From Rhizoclosmatium globosum (taxonomy: Eukaryota; Chytridiomycota; Chytridiomycetes; Chytridiales; Chytriomycetaceae), in contig MCGO01000095.1 in assembly GCA_002104985.1 (NCBI GenBank), forward strand, positions 92,163-156,162: 64,000 nt of DNA. Direction: 5' to 3'. The notes under the pieces were generated by a model. That model worked only from the letters and a program-made list of their open reading frames with translations. It made no database searches and was not told the origin of the DNA. Below, piece after piece: positions 62,374-64,000 of this stretch; the first letter of the stretch is position 1, and the number at the start of each line of letters is the position of its first letter. The position numbers and the translations under genes were made by a program.

Positions 62374-63870
62374 ATGGAGACAACATCAAGACAACAGTCG
62401 CAGCCTACAGTGCTCTTCCCCCCAAAGGAGGAAGTACTCGAAGACATGCTCAAGCTTTCGACAAACAATCGACCAGAGCGATTCGAGTTCTGGGAGCGTA
62501 GACTCGCAACCGCGATCCAACCGTTGTTGCGCTGTCCAAACTGCAAGTGCAATGAACCATCAATGAAATCGCATGGAGTTGGTGGAAATTTACTCTCATT
62601 CGGTGCCAGACGCATTCAGCTCGGCTGCCAGGCTTGCACAAAGAAGTGCAGGTTGGAAGAGTCAATGAAGGCAGCTGGCCCTTCTACTGCACATACCTTG
62701 GAAACTATTCAAGCTGCGTATAGTACCCTGCAACCAGCGGCTAAACATACTGGAATGGCCTCTAAGACTGCTGGTCCAAAGCAGACTACATTGAAGTTCC
62801 AGCCAACTGCCAAACAATCAGCCAAACCTCCATCAAAGAGACTTAGACCTTCCAGCTCTTCTGGAGATGCATCTGACGCAGATTCAGACATAATGGAGGT
62901 GTTTCAGGATGCCATGAGTGGGAATGAGTCTGCTGGAGCTGTTGGAGTTGGGGTGCCAAGTGAAAAAGCTATGCAGCAGGTGATCGCCCCAACGGAACCT
63001 TCTCAAAATTTAAACAGGTATTCTACTGATATCTTCGCTCAAATCGACGCTGGTTTGGAGGAAATCGCTCCAACGGTCGAAAAGTTAGCCAGCGCTGCAC
63101 CAGGAGCCCCTGTACAAGTCCCAGCAGCTTCAAACAAGTTCGTGGGTGAAAATAGAGCGAATTTGAGTGGGAATATGGTGTCTGGAAGCGGTGGTGGCAG
63201 TCAGGAGTTGTTGGCTGAGAGTCAGTCAAAAATGCACCAAGTCCAGCAACACCAACAACAACAGCAACAATCCCAACCAAGTAACTGGGAACAATTATAT
63301 CGTGAAGCCAATGCTAGAGCTGCTAGAGCTGAAGCACAAATGGAGGAAATGCGCAAAGAGCTGTTGGAGATGAAACAGCTCATCAAGGAACTTGTTCATG
63401 GGAGAGAGCAAACTAGAGCACCTCAAACAACTAGTAATGTGGAGAGCGTAGCTAGTCGTAATGGACACACTGCTGGTGGTCGAGTTGGGCGTGGTGGACG
63501 CACACCTGGAACTGCAAACCCCTTCAGACCAAAAACAGCAGCAGATTACCTGAACCACAGAACTGCAGCTCAGCAAGCAATTTATGATCGAATCCCTGAA
63601 AACACTTTGATTGAGGTTGGGAACTCTATGGTGAAGAAAGGCAGTGTGTTAGAGAGGGCCTGGTCTGCGCGCGAAGCCCTTGAGTTGAGAGGCATGAGTA
63701 CAACTGAGGCAACAAATGCCCTTTTGGCTGTTGGAATTGAAACCAGGTGGGGCAAGGAACCATCACTTGGTCAAGCTGCTGGAACTTCTGGGTCTGGAGT
63801 CAATGGACGTCATGTACCAGGTCTGGATATTAATAGACCATCTACTTCTCGTGTTAGCTGGGCAGATAGT
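62374..63870 (+). CDS. zinc-ribbon, coiled-coil ORF truncated by the telomere (candidate ORF1 of a telomere-associated retroelement)
   Basis: About 500 codons from ATG 62374, open until the telomeric repeats, where the frame simply reads into TTAGGG (Val-Arg repeats) with no stop of its own. Near residue 50 a zinc-ribbon pattern is seen (RCPNCKCNEP, then LGCQACTKKC). Ser/Lys-rich stretches follow, then a Gln run (residues about 290-300), then a coiled coil (NARAARAEAQMEEMRKELLE). Near the end is a conserved-looking domain (RTAAQQAIYDRIPENTLIEV). This fits ORF1 proteins of non-LTR elements, but no reverse transcriptase remains, so the assignment is inference. Confidence 0.55.
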
Positions 63871-64000
63871 GTTAGGGTTAGGGTTAGGGTTAGGGTTAGG
63901 GTTAGAATTAGGGTAGGGTTAGGGTTAGGGTCAGGATAGGATTAGGATTAGGGTTAGGGTTAGGGTTAGGGTTAGGGTTAGGGTTAGGGTTAGGGTTAGG
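63869..64000 (+). repeat. terminal telomere, TTAGGG repeat
   Basis: The G-rich strand reads 5' to 3' toward the window end, so this is the right end of the chromosome. Repeats at about 63905-63950 are degenerate (TTAGAATTAGGGTAGGG, TCAGGATAGGATTAGG); the last 50 bases are perfect TTAGGG. Confidence 0.97.

Overview
The window is the right-hand end of a fungal chromosome. The + strand finishes in about 130 bases of TTAGGG-type telomeric repeat (from about 63,870). Genes are dense and carry many introns of about 45-60 nt. Several gene types point to an early-diverging fungus, most likely a chytrid: a YANK-type (STK32) kinase, UBE2W, a tripartite DENN protein, PI31, a GT71 mannosyltransferase, a class I heme peroxidase and a Crinkler-like protein. 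The lineage is inference; no rRNA or other marker is present to fix it.

Layout. Positions 1-10 kb hold housekeeping genes: a partial secreted protein (-), PI31 (+), a large DENN/C1-type protein (+), ribosomal protein eS24 (-) and a classical SDR (-). Positions 10-15.2 kb hold a Cys-rich secreted protein with two decayed copies, then four homeobox genes in tandem on the minus strand plus the 3' relic of a fifth. Positions 15.6-18.8 kb hold three tandem retinol-dehydrogenase-like SDRs. Positions 19-26 kb hold a family of small two-helix membrane proteins, tRNase Z, an ECM15/MTH1187-like gene, a secreted HELAE-motif protein and ALG13. Positions 26.36-36.03 kb are one intact-looking LTR retrotransposon with equal-length LTRs. 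It sits inside a short intron of another ECM15-like gene; two further ECM15-like genes follow.

Positions 38-52 kb hold four members of an unrecognised gene family, an S9C peptidase, a GT71 mannosyltransferase, several GPI-type secreted proteins, the Crinkler-like protein and a DUF4436 gene. Positions 53-61.5 kb hold seryl-tRNA synthetase, the YANK kinase, UBE2W, a Kre9/Knh1-type wall protein and a cytochrome c peroxidase-like enzyme. Positions 62.3-64 kb hold a short interstitial telomeric tract, then an ORF with a zinc ribbon and a coiled coil that runs straight into the terminal telomere.

The strongest novelty candidate is the retrotransposon. Its Pol polyprotein carries a complete ExoIII/APE1-type endonuclease domain between RNase H and integrase, an arrangement I do not know from any described LTR element. 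Next are the homeobox array and the telomere-capped ORF.

Several otherwise intact conserved genes (SerRS, the kinase, UBE2W, the peroxidase) each contain one or two one-base deletions, often at short homopolymers. Residual consensus error is therefore likely, and frameshifts elsewhere in the window should not be taken as proof of pseudogenes.
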